A program made the position numbers and the translations under genes. A stretch of DNA of 64,000 bases from Planktomarina temperata RCA23 (GTDB taxonomy: Bacteria > Pseudomonadota > Alphaproteobacteria > Rhodobacterales > Rhodobacteraceae). The stretch is from contig NZ_CP003984.1 of the NCBI RefSeq assembly GCF_000738435.1, forward strand, positions 930,001 through 994,000, written 5' to 3'. Under the pieces are notes generated by a model, which saw only the letters and a list, made by a program, of their open reading frames with translations, made no database searches and was not told where the DNA came from. This document shows positions 1-9,723 of the stretch, piece by piece; positions within the stretch are counted from its first letter, which is position 1, and the number at the start of each line of letters is the position of its first letter.

Positions 1-1
1 C

Positions 2-205
2 GACACAGGCGCACAGAATGAAGCCGCTCAAATTCGGATGATGGGCGAAATTGCCAAACTCACAGCCGGTTCCAACGGTGCGTTGGATGTGGCTGATTTT
101 GATCGTACGGTTGCGACTTTGTTGTCAGGTGGATCTGATCCGGTTATTTCTGCCGTTCCAGAAGGTGCGTGGACGCATAAAATTACGGACCTTGCGTTGA
201 AGTAG
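2..205 (+). CDS. C-terminal end of an ABC transporter substrate-binding protein (partial)
   Basis: Only the last 67 codons lie in the window; the start is off the left edge. The frame is open from base 2 to the TAG at 203-205. The tail carries phrases such as QIRMMGEIAKLTAGSNGALD and PEGAWTHKITD, which resemble the ends of NitT/TauT (NMT1-like) periplasmic binding proteins; this assignment is from recollection of that family. A strong hairpin terminator follows 25 bp after the stop, so this is the last gene of its transcript. The substrate cannot be told from this piece. Confidence 0.45.
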   Translation, partial: DTGAQNEAAQIRMMGEIAKLTAGSNGALDVADFDRTVATLLSGGSDPVISAVPEGAWTHKITDLALK

Positions 206-230
206 TCACACCGATCATAGTGAAAATTTG

Positions 231-262
231 AAACGCCCTGCACAGTGTAGGGCGTTTTTTTG
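231..262 (+). terminator. Rho-independent terminator
   Basis: An 8-bp stem, AACGCCCT (232-239) against AGGGCGTT (249-256), with a 9-nt loop, is followed at once by a T-run. It ends the transcript of the binding-protein gene just upstream. Confidence 0.85.
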
Positions 263-412
263 TAATTTGTGCGAAATTTGAAGAAATATAAGCGTCGCGG
301 ACGGTTGGACTCTTTGCTCTGGCTGAGCCGTTCTGGCCAAAATCAACCACGCAGAAATACTTGAGAAATTCGATGAGACACAGGCAAATTATGTGTGAGC
401 AAGCCTAGTAAT

Positions 413-1306
413 TTAGGTTCGAGATTTCAGGGATGTGCATAAGAGGATGACAACCGAAATGATTGACAAGGCAATGCCGCCGCTGATCCAAATCGGCGGA
501 TTCTCGTGGTCCAAGAGCCTCTCCCAAACCAGCACCCAAATGGGGGTCAAATAGGTGTAGGCCATGACATTCGTTGCCGGCAGATGCATCGACGCGAATT
601 GTAGGCAGAGGAAGGAGAGCGATGTGGCAAATACCGCAAGATAGATAATTGTGCCCCAGATCAAGAGCGGTAATCCGGTCCAATTCGTTTGCAAAATTTC
701 TGGGGCACCGTAAATGCTCAGTATGATTGTGCCGCTTGTGAGCATTCCAAAGGTGACCATGATGGCGTTTTCGCCTCGGTTCAATTGGCGAAAAAGGATT
801 GGTAAAAACGCATGGGCGATGCATCCAAGAAAATAAATCAGTTCTCCTGTGCCAACCTTAAATTGTGCTATGGCAAGAATATCCGCTCGGAAAATAACCC
901 ACACAGATCCAATGGTTCCAATAAGAATTGCCACCAGGCCATGCAGTCTTATTTTTTGCTTTAAAATAATAAACCCGAGTAAGCTGGACATCGCCGGCAT
1001 CAGCGTAAACACAGCTGCAGTAGAAATCGGCGTCGCGCTCTTTAGGCCTTCGAACATCAAGGTAAAATATATGCCAAATGTACCGCCAAGAATGAAATAA
1101 CGCCAAGAGGCTTGCATTGCCCGTTGAGTAATTGCTCCGGTAAAAAATGCAATCAGCCCCATAATGCAGGCAGCCAACCCAAAACGCACTGCCGTTAACG
1201 CAACGGGAGAAATATCATTTGCGATCATCGACCCAAATGAAAAGGATCCTCCAATGAGCATGGAAAAACCAAGCATCGCGGCATGACTTTGAAACATTCT
1301 ATTCAC
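413..1306 (-). CDS. EamA/DMT-family transporter
   Basis: A 297-residue integral membrane protein with about ten hydrophobic segments arranged as two EamA halves, the usual size and layout of drug/metabolite transporters that export small metabolites. A glycine-rich first membrane segment (MLIGGSFSFGSM) and the late TYLTPIWVLVWERLL stretch are typical of the family. The substrate cannot be read from sequence. A second, only distantly similar DMT gene lies 600 bp away on the same strand; the gap between them holds insertion-sequence debris. Confidence 0.85.
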   Translation of the reverse strand: MNRMFQSHAAMLGFSMLIGGSFSFGSMIANDISPVALTAVRFGLAACIMGLIAFFTGAITQRAMQASWRYFILGGTFGIYFTLMFEGLKSATPISTAAVFTLMPAMSSLLGFIILKQKIRLHGLVAILIGTIGSVWVIFRADILAIAQFKVGTGELIYFLGCIAHAFLPILFRQLNRGENAIMVTFGMLTSGTIILSIYGAPEILQTNWTGLPLLIWGTIIYLAVFATSLSFLCLQFASMHLPATNVMAYTYLTPIWVLVWERLLDHENPPIWISGGIALSIISVVILLCTSLKSRT

Positions 1307-1579
1307 AGACAGTTTTAGCCTTTGGGTTGTTATTGGTGGCCATCATCCGATCACCGGTTGTGAGAACATTATCTTTCCTGAGGGCTTCAAATAGACGGGT
1401 AGAGTGTTTGATATCGTTGAATAGCCTTCTAAACGCGCCATTTTGGCTTTTCGATTGGATGGTTTCCACTGCGAGCCGTTCTTGATACTGCTGAGCCGCC
1501 CCAGTTGAGTGGTCTAATTTGAATGTTAGTGCATGATTGGCCTTTGGTCCATCGGTGTCGTGGCTTCTGGCGCGGGTGG
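1307..1579 (-). other. Intergenic stretch with an open but unrecognised frame
   Basis: Between the IS3 remnant and the DMT gene the minus strand stays open for about 85 codons and ends at a TAG that overlaps the DMT start region. The peptide is hydrophilic, with phrases such as FRRLFNDIKHSTRLFEALRK and a C-terminal MMATNNNPKAKT. I do not recognise it. It could be the tail of a gene truncated by the same event that left the IS3 debris, or chance. Confidence 0.25.
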
Positions 1580-1681
1580 GCGATAGCCATACCGACCGTA
1601 TTGATGGGTCAACTCGATCATGTCTGCGACCAAGCGTTTTTCATCGGCACGGTCTTGGGGTAATCGCCGTTTCTTGCAGAT
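1580..1681 (-). pseudogene. Remnant of an IS3-family transposase (OrfB)
   Basis: On the minus strand a frame of about 34 codons reads KRRLPQDRADEKRLVADMIE and continues to LTHQYGRYGYR. This matches the segment just before the integrase core of IS3-family OrfB proteins, where a call such as QYGRYGYR is characteristic. Similarity stops abruptly after that motif and no DDE core or terminal repeats remain. It is a decayed fragment from an old insertion between the two DMT genes. Confidence 0.65.
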
Positions 1682-1912
1682 TGTGTTTGTAGGCCAAATT
1701 TCCTCAATCTAGTTTATAATATGAAGCGGTATGGTGCTCCGCCCCTTCATTCTCTCTGGTGCGCAACTGGCGCAACACGTGTACGCGAAACCGCGCCGAT
1801 GCGCTTGCAGAGCGGCGAAAATAACAGGGCGGTTAGATTTAAACCATGACCGAAGTCTAATGCCTATGCGAATGAGGCTGACAGTCGCGACAACGAGTAG
1901 GGTTAGAGATCT

Positions 1913-2791
1913 CTACGTCTTGTTTCTTTCTTCGCGCCAAAGAATTGTTAACCCTGAAAGAATAATTAATATTACACCGGGGAATAACTTATCTAAGGGA
2001 AGTTCGTCAAAAACTATCCAACCTAAACCAAATGCTGTTAAAATTCCGAAGTAGCTAAATGGGGCTAAAACGGAGGCTGGAGCCTGTCGAAATGCATACA
2101 TTAGAAAAACGACTCCAAAGCCTCCACACAGAGACATGCTAAGTATGAGAAGTGCATCACTCATGGATTGGATCGGGCTGAAATCAGTGGTTCCAGTCGC
2201 CAAAAGGATCGCTCCAAGCGCAGCAGCTATGGAGGAATACAAATAAATTATTGCACTTGAAATAGAAACATCGAAACTTCGAAGTGTCACCATAGAAGCG
2301 GCATAGCAAAAGGCTGCACCGATGGGTAAAGCTGCTGTCCAGGTAAACATGTTAGAGCCTGGCTGCATGATCCAAACTGCGCCGCCAAATCCTATAATGA
2401 CAGCGCTCCAGCGCCACGCGCCCACCTTTTCTCCGTAAAAAATGACTGCAATTAACACTATAAAAATTGCATTGGTTTGGCCCAAGGCCGACACTGTTGC
2501 CAACTCTAGGTCCGCTAAAGCGGTGTAAAATAGAAGTTGAGCTAAAGCGACCAAGAGACCGCGGCCAAAAGCCAATTTCCATTTTTTTATTTTATAGTCT
2601 TTGATGTCAAAACTAAGTTCACGCGTATACATGAGCAATAAAATTGATGGCAGGACACCCAAAACATTCCGATAAACTGACAGCTCTTGAGGCGAATAAC
2701 TTGCTGATAAAATTCGGACGTGGACGCTCATGAGATCAAAGCAAAGATAAGCGAGCAAGCAAACAAGAATTGCGCGAATATTGGTCGTCAT
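1913..2791 (-). CDS. EamA/DMT-family transporter
   Basis: A 292-residue polytopic membrane protein with two EamA repeats. The N-terminal half carries ALGQTNAIFIVLIAVIFYGE and the C-terminal half carries APFSYFGILTAFGLGWIVF, both typical positions for DMT exporters of the RarD/YdcZ type. The length is normal for the family. The region upstream of its start (2792-3009) has no convincing gene. The substrate is unknown. Confidence 0.85.
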   Translation of the reverse strand: MTTNIRAILVCLLAYLCFDLMSVHVRILSASYSPQELSVYRNVLGVLPSILLLMYTRELSFDIKDYKIKKWKLAFGRGLLVALAQLLFYTALADLELATVSALGQTNAIFIVLIAVIFYGEKVGAWRWSAVIIGFGGAVWIMQPGSNMFTWTAALPIGAAFCYAASMVTLRSFDVSISSAIIYLYSSIAAALGAILLATGTTDFSPIQSMSDALLILSMSLCGGFGVVFLMYAFRQAPASVLAPFSYFGILTAFGLGWIVFDELPLDKLFPGVILIILSGLTILWREERNKT

Positions 2792-3009
2792 TAAACCTCA
2801 AAACTTAAGGCAAATACGCCTTATCGATGGACAGTCTGCCCCTAATTGATCGAAGTCAAGTTTCACAAATGAATTGAGATGGGCGAAAATGCCACCGCCA
2901 AATTATACGAGGGTGAAGCGGGCATGGCTGCGGGCCTGTGAGCCATGCGTCAGGGCCTGCATAAAGCGCCCAGCGGCCTCTGATATGTTCTATTGATCTG
3001 CCTTATGGT

Positions 3010-4104
3010 ATGGCCTCGGTGTCAATGGCGTTTGTGGGGTCGGATATGGACAATAAGATTCTTGATTCAATTCTAGGTGCAATACCACAACCCATCATTG
3101 CGATTGATGCGAGCGAACGCATTCTTGCTGTGAATAGTGCCGCGGTTTCCTTGGTCGGTCATACAGCCATGCAACACAGTTACGTAACCATTTTACGTCA
3201 GCCCGCGTTGTTGGAAGCTATTGAGGCGACATTAAAAGATGATGTGCCGCGCACCACGAAGTATCTAAGCACAGACGGTGCACAGGACACAACTTACAAA
3301 GTCACCTGCCGAGCGGCCCCCGGCGTTGGTAACGGCGGTACAAAGGCAATAATATTGTTCTTTGAAGATATCAGCCAAATGGAAGAGGTCGGGCAGATGC
3401 GTCGTGACTTCGTGACCAATGTAAGTCATGAATTGCGCACGCCTCTCACCGCACTGATCGGATTTATTGAAACCTTGCGCGGGCCGGCGCGGGATGATGC
3501 AAAAGCCGCCGCGCGGTTTTTGAACATTATGCAAGATGAGGCGGAGCGCATGAATCGTTTGGTGGGCGATTTGATGTCACTTAACAGAGTAGAAGAAAAT
3601 GAACGCGTGCGGCCCACGCAGCGCGTTGTGTTAAATGACATTATCCAATCGACATGCCACAGCCTGCAGCCCTTGGCTCTTCAGGCTGGGGTGAAATTTG
3701 AGTTTGAGAGCCCAGAGCTTCCCGTCGAAATATACGGCGATTCCGATCAGCTGACGCAAGTTTTTACCAATATCATCGGAAACGCTCTTAAATATGGCGC
3801 GTCTGGCGGGCGCATTACCCTGCGCATGACGACTGTCGCGCGGGAAGCGGCTTTGCGCGCCCCTGGCGTCAGACTCCAAGTCATTGATTATGGCGCGGGC
3901 ATTGATCCTGTCCATCTGCCGCGCCTGACCGAAAGGTTCTACCGCGTTGATGGGCACCGCAGCCGTGAACTCGGTGGCACAGGTCTTGGTCTTGCGATCG
4001 TCAAACATATCATCAATCGCCACCGTGGGAAATTGAACATAGAAAGCGCTTTGGGGGAAGGCACCACGGTCACTGTGATGCTGCCGACCGAGCCGCTATC
4101 GTGA
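3010..4104 (+). CDS. phoR: Phosphate regulon sensor histidine kinase PhoR
   Basis: A two-component kinase of 364 residues that by family role senses phosphate status through the Pst/PhoU complex and phosphorylates PhoB. Visible in order: a short N-terminus without clear membrane segments, a PAS domain (about 20-120), a HisKA domain with the phospho-acceptor H140 in VSHELRTP, and a HATPase domain with the N-box NIIGNALKYG and the G-box GGTGLGLAIVKH. Starts at 3010 or 3046 are both possible; the family N-terminus suits the later one. It stands directly upstream of the pst operon, which supports PhoR over a generic kinase. Confidence 0.9.
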   Translation: MASVSMAFVGSDMDNKILDSILGAIPQPIIAIDASERILAVNSAAVSLVGHTAMQHSYVTILRQPALLEAIEATLKDDVPRTTKYLSTDGAQDTTYKVTCRAAPGVGNGGTKAIILFFEDISQMEEVGQMRRDFVTNVSHELRTPLTALIGFIETLRGPARDDAKAAARFLNIMQDEAERMNRLVGDLMSLNRVEENERVRPTQRVVLNDIIQSTCHSLQPLALQAGVKFEFESPELPVEIYGDSDQLTQVFTNIIGNALKYGASGGRITLRMTTVAREAALRAPGVRLQVIDYGAGIDPVHLPRLTERFYRVDGHRSRELGGTGLGLAIVKHIINRHRGKLNIESALGEGTTVTVMLPTEPLS

Positions 4105-4121
4105 ATTTCGAAGAAAATAAA

Positions 4122-4165
4122 ATGTCATGAAAACGTAATATCCCTGTCACAAAACTGTTACGTCC
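4122..4165 (+). promoter_or_regulatory. Tandem PHO box upstream of pstS
   Basis: Four consecutive 11-bp units can be read: ATGTCATGAAA, ACGTAATATCC, CTGTCACAAAA and CTGTTACGTCC. Units three and four form a near-ideal PHO box (CTGTCAC-N4-CTGTTAC), and units one and two look like a weaker second box. PhoB dimers bind such direct repeats, so the pst operon is expected to be induced under phosphate limitation by the PhoB encoded at its far end. Confidence 0.8.
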
Positions 4166-4232
4166 AGCCGTTACAAAGGTCCGGAGAATCCCATGGGGGA
4201 TTGCTTGCAAATGGACAAAACAGGAGACATCC

Positions 4233-5270
4233 ATGTCTTTACTTAAACTTGCAACTTCCGCGCTGGCTCTTTCGGGGCTTTGCGTAACAACCGCTGCCGC
4301 GCGTGATCAAGTGCAGATCGCCGGATCGTCAACCGTTCTGCCATATGCGTCGATCGTCGCAGAGGCGTTTGGCGAAAACTTTGACTTTCCAACACCCGTT
4401 GTTGAGTCCGGTGGCTCCAGCTCAGGTCTGAAGCGCTTTTGTGAGGGCGTCGGTGAAAACACAATCGACGTTGCAAATGCGTCACGCGCAATTCGCGAAA
4501 AAGAAAACAAAGCCTGCGCCGAAGCTGGGGTCACTGACATCATCGAAGTGCGCATCGGGTATGACGGTATTGTCTTTGCCAGCCAGATTGACGGACCAGC
4601 TTACACTGCTTTCCAACCGGCTGATATTTTCAATGCACTTGGCGCCAAGGTTCTTGTCGACGGTGCGATTGTCGAAAATCCGCATCAACAGTGGGCTGAC
4701 TTCAATGGTCAACTTCCAGCGGCTGATATCATGGCCTTTATTCCCGGCACAAAGCACGGAACACGCGAAGTTTTTGAGGACAAAGTGTTGCTTAAAGGTT
4801 GCGAGGTCACCGGTGCTATGGAAGCCATGATGGCCTCTGGTATGTCTGAAGATGATGCCGAAGATGCGTGCCTCGATGTGCGTCAAGATGGCCGCTCTGT
4901 TGATATCGATGGCGATTATACCGAAACTCTCGCACGCATTGATGCCAACCCCAACGGCATCGGCATCTTTGGCTTGGCCTTTTATGAAAACAATCAAGAC
5001 AAGTTGAAAGTGGCGACAATGGGCGGCGTTGCGCCGTCGACTGAAACGATTTCGACGGGCCAATATCCTGTGTCTCGTCCGTTGTTCTTTTATGTGAAGA
5101 AAGCCCACATTGGTGTGATCCCAGGTCTGAAAGAATATGCCTCATTCTTCATCGCCGATGAGATTGCTGGACCAGACGGCCCGCTATCTGCCTATGGTTT
5201 GGTTGCAGATCCCGATCTGGCGACAACCCAGGCGGCCGTATCTAATGAGACAGCCATGGGCAGCAATTAA
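4233..5270 (+). CDS. pstS: Phosphate ABC transporter substrate-binding protein PstS
   Basis: A periplasmic phosphate-binding protein of 345 residues. A Sec signal peptide covers about residues 1-23 and ends in TAAAR, which suits signal peptidase I. The mature start IAGSSTVLPYA and the motif VESGGSSSGLKRFCEG hold the serines and arginine that cradle phosphate in this family. An AGGAG-like ribosome site (caggagac) lies before the ATG. First gene of pstSCAB-phoU-phoB, just downstream of the PHO box. Confidence 0.95.
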   Translation: MSLLKLATSALALSGLCVTTAAARDQVQIAGSSTVLPYASIVAEAFGENFDFPTPVVESGGSSSGLKRFCEGVGENTIDVANASRAIREKENKACAEAGVTDIIEVRIGYDGIVFASQIDGPAYTAFQPADIFNALGAKVLVDGAIVENPHQQWADFNGQLPAADIMAFIPGTKHGTREVFEDKVLLKGCEVTGAMEAMMASGMSEDDAEDACLDVRQDGRSVDIDGDYTETLARIDANPNGIGIFGLAFYENNQDKLKVATMGGVAPSTETISTGQYPVSRPLFFYVKKAHIGVIPGLKEYASFFIADEIAGPDGPLSAYGLVADPDLATTQAAVSNETAMGSN

Positions 5271-5293
5271 GAGCTGCTGTAAAACAATAGTGA

Positions 5294-5320
5294 GGGTGGC
5301 GGCTTCCGCCATCCTTAAAA
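5294..5320 (+). terminator. Hairpin between pstS and pstC (attenuator)
   Basis: A 9-bp stem, GGGTGGCGG (5294-5302) against CCGCCATCC (5306-5314), with a 3-nt loop and TT followed by A-rich sequence. The T-run is short, so it probably attenuates transcription or protects the pstS 3' end, giving more binding protein than membrane subunits. Confidence 0.5.
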
Positions 5321-5369
5321 AACGCTTACCCCCTTTGCTGGGGGCGCATTTGACGGTAGGAAGAACAAA

Positions 5370-6857
5370 ATGGATGGAGGCGTTATGCCGATACTCTGGG
5401 TTGTCGCAGTGATTTTTGTTGTTTCCGTTGTTGGGTTCATCACTGGGCGCGCACGTGCTTTGCAATCGGCCGGTGGCGATGCGCGCCGGCTTCATTCCTT
5501 GCCGATATATTACGGGTCGAACGTTGCTTTATGGGCCGTCGTGCCCGCGGCTGCGACCCTCATCGTCTGGCTTATTGTGCAGCCATTGTTCGTGAATTCC
5601 CGCGTGGCGGAAACCTTGCCTGGTAGCTTGCTCGATGAAGGCAGCTCAATTGGCCTGATCATGAGCGATGTGCGCCGCGTGGCAGAGGGGCTTGATGTGG
5701 CTGTGGCCCAAGGCGCTTTGAGCCGCGATGAGGCTGCGTCAATCGGATCCTCATCGGTCAATATTCGCGAATTTTTAGGATCCATAGGCGTGGCTCTTGG
5801 CTCAGATGTCAGCCCTGAAGTGGTGGCCGCGGCGCAGCTTTACCGCGGGTTCAATGCAACCGGGTCTGCGCTTATGTCCTTGATTGTGCTGGCAATTTCT
5901 GCCGGAGGGGCTGCCTATGCCTATAGGCGGTCAAACGCAGATTTCCGCGCGCGCAATGTGGTTGAGCGTGGGGTTTTGGGGCTACTCATCGGGGCAGCCT
6001 CAATTGCTATTTTGACGACCATCGGCATCCTATTCGCGCTGCTGTTTAACACCATCGAGTTTTTCAAACTCTATCCTGCTACCGAATTCTTCTTTGGAAC
6101 CAATTGGGCGCCCAGTTTTTCCGGTCGGGGCGGGCTGTCTGATCTTGGTGTTTTGCCTCTGTTGTGGGGCACTTTTTATATTTCTTTCATTGCGATGTTG
6201 GTCGCGGTTCCTATTGGGCTGTTTTCAGCAATTTACCTCTCTGAATATGCAAGCCCTCGGGTGCGCAGTGTCGCCAAGCCTTTGATTGAAATTCTAGCCG
6301 GGATTCCGACGATTGTTTACGGGCTATTTGCGCTTTTGACCGTTGGGCCTTTGCTGGTGAGCCTTTTTGGCAAAGATACTTTGAACTGGATGCAGGGGGG
6401 CACTGCGGTCATGACCGCGGGTTTGGTGATGGGCATCATGCTTATCCCATTCGTGTCATCGCTTTCCGATGACATTATCAATGCCGTACCGCAGGCCTTG
6501 CGCGATGGATCTTATGGCTTGGGTGCAACCCAGTCTGAAACCATACGTCTGGTTATCTTGCCAGCGGCCCTGCCGGGCATCGTTGGCGCGATCCTCTTGG
6601 CGGCGTCGCGGGCCATTGGGGAAACGATGATTGTCGTGCTGGGGGCCGGTGCGGCGGCGCGCCTGTCGATGAACCCTTTTGACGCGATGACAACAATCAC
6701 GGCCAAAATCGTAAGCCAATTGACCGGAGATGCCGATTTCTCATCTCCGGAGGCTTTGGTTGCCTTCGCACTTGGCATGACCCTCTTCGTACTGACCTTG
6801 GGGCTTAATGTTTTTGCCCTCTTCATCGTACGCAAATACCGGGAGCAGTATGACTAA
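5370..6857 (+). CDS. pstC: Phosphate ABC transporter permease PstC
   Basis: Membrane permease subunit of the high-affinity phosphate importer, 495 residues. It has the long N-terminal extension found in alphaproteobacterial PstC (an extra domain with several membrane segments) before the BPD_transp_1 core. The EAA-type loop is visible as GSYGLGATQSETIRLVILPA, the contact site for the PstB ATPase. An in-frame ATG at 5385 is an alternative start. The stop overlaps the pstA start by one base (TAATG), which implies coupled translation. Confidence 0.95.
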   Translation: MDGGVMPILWVVAVIFVVSVVGFITGRARALQSAGGDARRLHSLPIYYGSNVALWAVVPAAATLIVWLIVQPLFVNSRVAETLPGSLLDEGSSIGLIMSDVRRVAEGLDVAVAQGALSRDEAASIGSSSVNIREFLGSIGVALGSDVSPEVVAAAQLYRGFNATGSALMSLIVLAISAGGAAYAYRRSNADFRARNVVERGVLGLLIGAASIAILTTIGILFALLFNTIEFFKLYPATEFFFGTNWAPSFSGRGGLSDLGVLPLLWGTFYISFIAMLVAVPIGLFSAIYLSEYASPRVRSVAKPLIEILAGIPTIVYGLFALLTVGPLLVSLFGKDTLNWMQGGTAVMTAGLVMGIMLIPFVSSLSDDIINAVPQALRDGSYGLGATQSETIRLVILPAALPGIVGAILLAASRAIGETMIVVLGAGAAARLSMNPFDAMTTITAKIVSQLTGDADFSSPEALVAFALGMTLFVLTLGLNVFALFIVRKYREQYD

Positions 6858-8185
6858 TGGCCATTAAGAACCAGACTTCTCGCGGCGTGTCACATACGTC
6901 ACTGCTCTCAATAAGGGATGGGCATACCCAAAAACGCAACTCAGCCGAAAAGCGGTTCCGCATTTACGGGATGGTCGCCCTCTCCATCGGCGTGTTGTTT
7001 CTTATATTCTTATTTGCTTCGATCCTACGCTCAGGTTTGCCGGCCTTCACCCAGACCGTAATGAATGTTGAATTTGTTGTGTCTCAAGAAGAGTTTGACA
7101 AAGCCGAAAGCAAAATGCTGAAAACCAAGGCCTATCAAGACATATTCGTTGCGGCATTGAGCGCGGAGCTTGCAAGAAGGAACTTGGATGTGGCCTTCGA
7201 TAATAAAGCGATCGAACGCATTGTGGGCAAGCCGGGCGGCACAATTCGAAGTTATTTTACCGAAGATCCAAGCCGGGTCGGACAGCCTGCGACTTTCGAG
7301 CTTGCGGCCTCCAGCCGGGTGGATGGCTATTTTAACGGCCGCGTCACCCGTGAGACTTTGGTTGACAGCCGCTTTTTGAAGGCAACGGATCTGGATCTGG
7401 TCGATGCTTTACAGGCCGGCGGCATAATTCGTCAGGCATTCAATTGGAATTTTATCACCGGCACGGATTCCGGCGTGGATAACCCTGGAGGCGCCGGACT
7501 TGGGGCTTCCGTTATTGGATCGTTCTTCATGATGTTGGTGGTGCTGTTTTTGTCACTCCCGATTGGGGTTGCCGCTTCGATTTACCTTGAAGAATTTGCC
7601 CCGCGAAATCGTTGGACGGATTTTATTGAGGTGAATATCTCCAACCTCGCCGCGGTGCCGTCCATCGTGTTTGGTATTCTTGGCCTCGCCGTTTTCATAC
7701 AATTTGCGGGGTTGCCACAATCTGCCCCGCTTGTCGGTGGCCTTGTTTTGACCTTGATGACATTGCCGACGATCATCATCTCAACCCGCGCATCGCTTGC
7801 GGCTGTTCCACCCTCTATCCGCGATGCCGCCCTTGGTGTGGGTGCATCCAAGATGCAGTCAGTGTTCCACCACGTCCTGCCGCTGGCGATGCCCGGTATT
7901 TTGACAGGCACGATTATTGGCCTGGCCCAGGCCCTTGGCGAAACGGCGCCTTTGCTCTTGATCGGGATGGTCGGTTTTGTTGCGCGCGAGTATCCCGAGG
8001 GGTTTCTGTCAGGCTTTACGGACGCCAACTCGGCAATGCCGGCGCAAATTTATACCTGGGCCAGTCGCGCTGATCCCGGATTTTATGAAAAAGCATGGGG
8101 CGGCATTATCATTTTGCTGCTATTCCTCATTACGATGAATGCTATCGCAATCATCTTAAGACGTCGCTTCGAACGGCGTTGGTAA
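6857..8185 (+). CDS. pstA: Phosphate ABC transporter permease PstA
   Basis: Second permease subunit of the phosphate importer, 442 residues. The N-terminal part (about residues 1-190) is the DUF3333-type extension seen in alphaproteobacterial PstA, with one membrane segment near residues 37-57. The C-terminal half is the transport core, with the EAA-type loop [20 protein letters not shown]. It overlaps pstC by one base and sits 4 bp before pstB. Confidence 0.94.
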   Translation: MAIKNQTSRGVSHTSLLSIRDGHTQKRNSAEKRFRIYGMVALSIGVLFLIFLFASILRSGLPAFTQTVMNVEFVVSQEEFDKAESKMLKTKAYQDIFVAALSAELARRNLDVAFDNKAIERIVGKPGGTIRSYFTEDPSRVGQPATFELAASSRVDGYFNGRVTRETLVDSRFLKATDLDLVDALQAGGIIRQAFNWNFITGTDSGVDNPGGAGLGASVIGSFFMMLVVLFLSLPIGVAASIYLEEFAPRNRWTDFIEVNISNLAAVPSIVFGILGLAVFIQFAGLPQSAPLVGGLVLTLMTLPTIIISTRASLAAVPPSIRDAALGVGASKMQSVFHHVLPLAMPGILTGTIIGLAQALGETAPLLLIGMVGFVAREYPEGFLSGFTDANSAMPAQIYTWASRADPGFYEKAWGGIIILLLFLITMNAIAIILRRRFERRW

Positions 8186-8189
8186 GGAC

Positions 8190-8996
8190 ATGTCAAAAAT
8201 GCTCGATGTAACAACTGTGGAGAGAGATGTGGCAGTAAACAATGTCAAAATTTCAGCAAAGGACGTACAGGTCTTTTATGGAGATAATCACGCCATTAAA
8301 GATGTCACTGTCGAAATCGAAGACAAGACTGTAACTGCGTTTATTGGCCCATCTGGATGCGGGAAATCGACATTTTTGCGGTGTATCAATCGTATGAACG
8401 ATACGATTGAAGTGTGCCGTGTCGTGGGTGATATTCGGATTGACGGTGAAAATATTTACGATCCAAAGATTGATCCGGTCCAGCTGCGCGCCAAGGTTGG
8501 AATGGTCTTTCAAAAGCCAAATCCCTTTCCAAAATCGATCTATGACAATGTCGCATATGGGCCGAGAATACATGGCCTGGCCCGGAACAAGGCGGAATTG
8601 GACGAGATCGTCGAGCGTTCGCTGCGCAGTGGCGCGATTTGGGATGAGGTGAAAGATCGGTTGCAGGCGCCAGGGACAGGGCTGTCTGGTGGGCAACAGC
8701 AGCGGCTATGTATTGCACGCGCCATCGCGACGGAACCCAAGGTTCTGCTGATGGATGAGCCTTGCTCCGCTCTTGATCCCATTGCCACCGCGCAAGTTGA
8801 AGAACTTATTGATGAGCTGCGCAAAAGTTATTCGGTGGTGATTGTGACCCATTCGATGCAGCAAGCCGCACGTGTGAGCCAAAAGACGGCTTTCTTCCAT
8901 CTCGGCAGCCTTGTTGAGTTTGGTGAGACCTCCAAAATTTTCACCAACCCAATCGATCCGCGCACTGAAAGCTATATTACTGGCCGTATCGGCTGA
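8190..8996 (+). CDS. pstB: Phosphate ABC transporter ATP-binding protein PstB
   Basis: The ATPase that powers phosphate import, 268 residues, cytoplasmic and bound to PstA/PstC. Walker A is GPSGCGKST (residues 53-61), the signature is [16 protein letters not shown], Walker B ends in [12 protein letters not shown] and the switch histidine is in IVTHSMQQA. The CSALDP form is characteristic of PstB. The length is normal for the family. Confidence 0.97.
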   Translation: MSKMLDVTTVERDVAVNNVKISAKDVQVFYGDNHAIKDVTVEIEDKTVTAFIGPSGCGKSTFLRCINRMNDTIEVCRVVGDIRIDGENIYDPKIDPVQLRAKVGMVFQKPNPFPKSIYDNVAYGPRIHGLARNKAELDEIVERSLRSGAIWDEVKDRLQAPGTGLSGGQQQRLCIARAIATEPKVLLMDEPCSALDPIATAQVEELIDELRKSYSVVIVTHSMQQAARVSQKTAFFHLGSLVEFGETSKIFTNPIDPRTESYITGRIG

Positions 8997-9006
8997 GGAG
9001 TTCAAA

Positions 9007-9699
9007 ATGACCGATCAACACATTGCATCCGCTTTTGACAGAGATCTTGAGAAAATTCAGGCTCAAATTATGAAAATGGGCGGCCTGGTCGAAAACGCCA
9101 TACTTGAGGCCGCGGTCAGCTTAGAAGAAAGAGACGAGGAGCGTGCCGAACAAGTGCGCCGCAATGACAAAGCCATCGATGCTCTTGAGGAGAGTATCAA
9201 CGAGGAAGCTGCGCGCGTAATCGCTTTGCGTGCACCTGCCGCGATTGATCTCCGGGTCGTGCTTTCAGTGATGAAAGTAAGCGGCAACTTGGAGCGTATT
9301 GGTGATTATGCAAAAAATCTTGCCAAACGGACGCGCATCCTGGCGCATATGGAGCCTATGAACGGCAGTGCCAGCTCGCTCCGCCGTATGGCCAAGGAGG
9401 TTGAGCGTATGCTTAATGATGCGCTTGATGCCTATGTCTCACGCGACGCGGAATTGGCACAGAACGTGATTGACCGAGACATCGTGGTCGACCAAATGTA
9501 CAACGCTCTGTTTCGAGAGTTTTTAACATTCATGATGGAAAACCCAAGCAACATCACGTCCTGCATGCACCTGCATTTCATTGCTAAAAATATTGAGCGT
9601 ATGGGAGATCACGTGACGGCCATCGCGGAGCAAGTTGTTTACCTGGTTACCGGAGCGATGCCGGACGAGGAGCGTGAAAAAGCCAACACCACTGTGTAG
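9007..9699 (+). CDS. phoU: Phosphate signalling protein PhoU
   Basis: A 230-residue all-helical protein with two PhoU repeats; it links the Pst transporter to PhoR and restrains the Pho response when phosphate is plentiful. The repeats show the family metal-contact motifs: NLERIGDYAKNLAKR in the first half and NIERMGDHVTAIAEQ in the second. The ATG at 9007, 10 bp after the pstB stop and preceded by GAGGAG, is the likely start; the frame is open further upstream but overlaps pstB there. Confidence 0.95.
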   Translation: MTDQHIASAFDRDLEKIQAQIMKMGGLVENAILEAAVSLEERDEERAEQVRRNDKAIDALEESINEEAARVIALRAPAAIDLRVVLSVMKVSGNLERIGDYAKNLAKRTRILAHMEPMNGSASSLRRMAKEVERMLNDALDAYVSRDAELAQNVIDRDIVVDQMYNALFREFLTFMMENPSNITSCMHLHFIAKNIERMGDHVTAIAEQVVYLVTGAMPDEEREKANTTV

Positions 9700-9723
9700 T
9701 CGATCCAGGGGGGGACCGAGAAA

